Assembly (NCBI GenBank): GCA_023256115.1
Contig: JAGDWU010000061.1
Coordinates: 1 to 6,387 of the forward strand
Direction of reading: 5' to 3'
Origin: Candidatus Aenigmatarchaeota archaeon
Lineage (GTDB): Archaea; Aenigmatarchaeota; Aenigmatarchaeia; CG10238-14; SpSt-28
DNA length: 6,387 nucleotides
A model generated the notes under the pieces. It was not told the DNA's origin. It made no database searches and saw nothing but the letters and a program-made list of their open reading frames with translations. Position 1 is the first letter of the stretch; each line of letters opens with the position of its first letter. Positions 5,487-6,387 of the stretch are shown here, in pieces. The position numbers were made by a program, and so were the translations under genes.

Positions 5487-6387
5487 ATGTGCGGAATTTT
5501 TGGTTATGTAGGATATAGAAATGCAAGCGAAATAGCTATTAAAGGATTAAAAAGATTAGAATATAGAGGTTATGATAGTGCAGGTTTTGCTATTTTAAAT
5601 GATAAATTAGAAATTAGAAAGAATGTTGGAACAATTGATTTTGTTGTAGAAAAAGAAAAAGTTTATGAAGTTGTTGGAAATATAGCAATAGCTCATACTA
5701 GATGGGCAACTCATGGAAAAGTATCAAAAGAAAATGCTCATCCGCACATTGATTGTAAAAATGAAATTGCAATTGTGCATAATGGAATAATTGAAAATTA
5801 TGATGAATTAAAAAATGATTTAATAAGTAAAGGCCATATATTAAAAAGCGAATGCGATAGCGAAATAATAGCTCATTTAATAGAAGAAGAATTAAAAAAT
5901 AAAGATTTTGTTTTAGCTTGTAAAGACGCTTTTTCAAAGTTAAAAGGTTCTTTTGCAATTTTAGCAATAAAAAAAGGAGAAAATAAAATAGTTTTTATAA
6001 GAAAGGACTCGCCTCTAGTAATTGGAATTGGAAAAGGTGAAAACTTTATTTCTAGCGATATACAAGCTTTGTTACAATTTACAAACAAAATAATATTTTT
6101 AAGAAATTATGATTTTGGTTATATTTCTGCAAATGATTTTAGAATTATTAATTTGGTTGATTTAAAGGAAAATAGAAACATAGAGGAAGTTTCTATAGAA
6201 ATTAGCGAAGAAAAAAGTACATTTAAACATTATATGATTAAAGAAATTCTAGAAATTGCTAAAATTCCTAAAAAAATTTTATTACAAGACGAAAAAAGTT
6301 TAAAAGAATTTATAAAAAGAATTAAGCATTCGAACAAAATATTTTTAGTTGCAGCTGGCTCAAGCTATCATGCATGCTTATATGCTA
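5487..6387 (+). CDS. glmS: Glutamine--fructose-6-phosphate aminotransferase (isomerizing), N-terminal half (3' end outside window)
   Basis: GlmS converts fructose-6-phosphate and glutamine to glucosamine-6-phosphate and glutamate, the entry to UDP-N-acetylglucosamine for surface glycans. 300 codons are present of a family length near 600. The class II glutaminase domain is intact (about 1-210): Cys2 becomes the N-terminal nucleophile after Met removal, then RLEYRGYDSAG (23-33), AHTRWATHGK (69-78), VHNGIIENYDEL (97-108) and CDSEIIAHLIEE (123-134). A linker with FKHYMIKEI (246-254) leads into the first sugar-isomerase (SIS) domain, which is cut at VAAGSSYHACL (288-298). The usual E-Q-P after KEI is replaced here (EIAKIP). 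The start lies 1 bp after the upstream stop, without a Shine-Dalgarno sequence and with no space for a glmS ribozyme. Confidence 0.95.
   Translation, partial: MCGIFGYVGYRNASEIAIKGLKRLEYRGYDSAGFAILNDKLEIRKNVGTIDFVVEKEKVYEVVGNIAIAHTRWATHGKVSKENAHPHIDCKNEIAIVHNGIIENYDELKNDLISKGHILKSECDSEIIAHLIEEELKNKDFVLACKDAFSKLKGSFAILAIKKGENKIVFIRKDSPLVIGIGKGENFISSDIQALLQFTNKIIFLRNYDFGYISANDFRIINLVDLKENRNIEEVSIEISEEKSTFKHYMIKEILEIAKIPKKILLQDEKSLKEFIKRIKHSNKIFLVAAGSSYHACLYA

Noticed and set aside
5460..5490. glmS ribozyme or riboswitch upstream of glmS
   Set aside because: Only 1 bp separates glmS from the preceding stop codon, so no leader RNA of that kind can fit.
5698..5967. Leftward 89-codon open frame
   Set aside because: Antisense to the glutaminase domain of glmS, with no start context or recognisable domain.
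5873..6088. Leftward 71-codon open frame
   Set aside because: Also antisense to glmS; Phe/Ser/Lys-rich shadow with no support.

Overview
The window is very A+T-rich, gene-dense and archaeal. The clearest marker is a 90-residue RNA polymerase subunit of the Rpo11/RpoL type. An archease-type protein and an archaeal-style two-domain type II secretion F (TadC/FlaJ-like) platform protein agree with it. Genes overlap by ATGA or sit 1-2 bp apart, Shine-Dalgarno sequences are almost absent, and the proteins are short and Lys/Asn/Ile-rich. This fits a small-genome archaeon, possibly of the DPANN group; the placement is an inference.

Two divergent operons meet at about 3910, with only 11 bp between their start codons. 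The rightward operon (3916 to the window end) holds rpoL, a membrane-inserted phospholipase-D-fold protein, an archease fused to a GNAT acetyltransferase, and glmS, of which the first 300 codons are present. The first two junctions are ATGA overlaps and the third is a 1-bp gap, so one transcript is likely.

The leftward operon (3904 down to position 1) starts with a 668-residue tandem T2SSF membrane platform protein. Seven very small genes (38, 58, 63, 53, 43, about 40-81 and 87 codons) follow, each with one N-terminal hydrophobic helix. Last comes a larger membrane-anchored protein that runs off the left edge (253 codons visible). Several of the small proteins begin directly with pilin-like N-termini (M-ISVE, MPL-EISLK, MK-AVSETV) and have almost no leader peptide. 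One has eight cysteines in its predicted outer domain.

My reading is a type IV pilus-like surface or secretion apparatus in which one platform protein is encoded with a set of miniature pilin-like subunits. No assembly ATPase or prepilin peptidase is visible. Four of the seven small genes (38, 58, 53 and 43 codons) are below 60 codons and are easily missed by ordinary gene calling. This block is the best candidate here for something undescribed. The archease-GNAT fusion and the PLD protein with a membrane hairpin inside its fold are the other unusual items. I saw no RNA gene, CRISPR array, insertion sequence or clear terminator, and no gap between genes longer than 11 bp.
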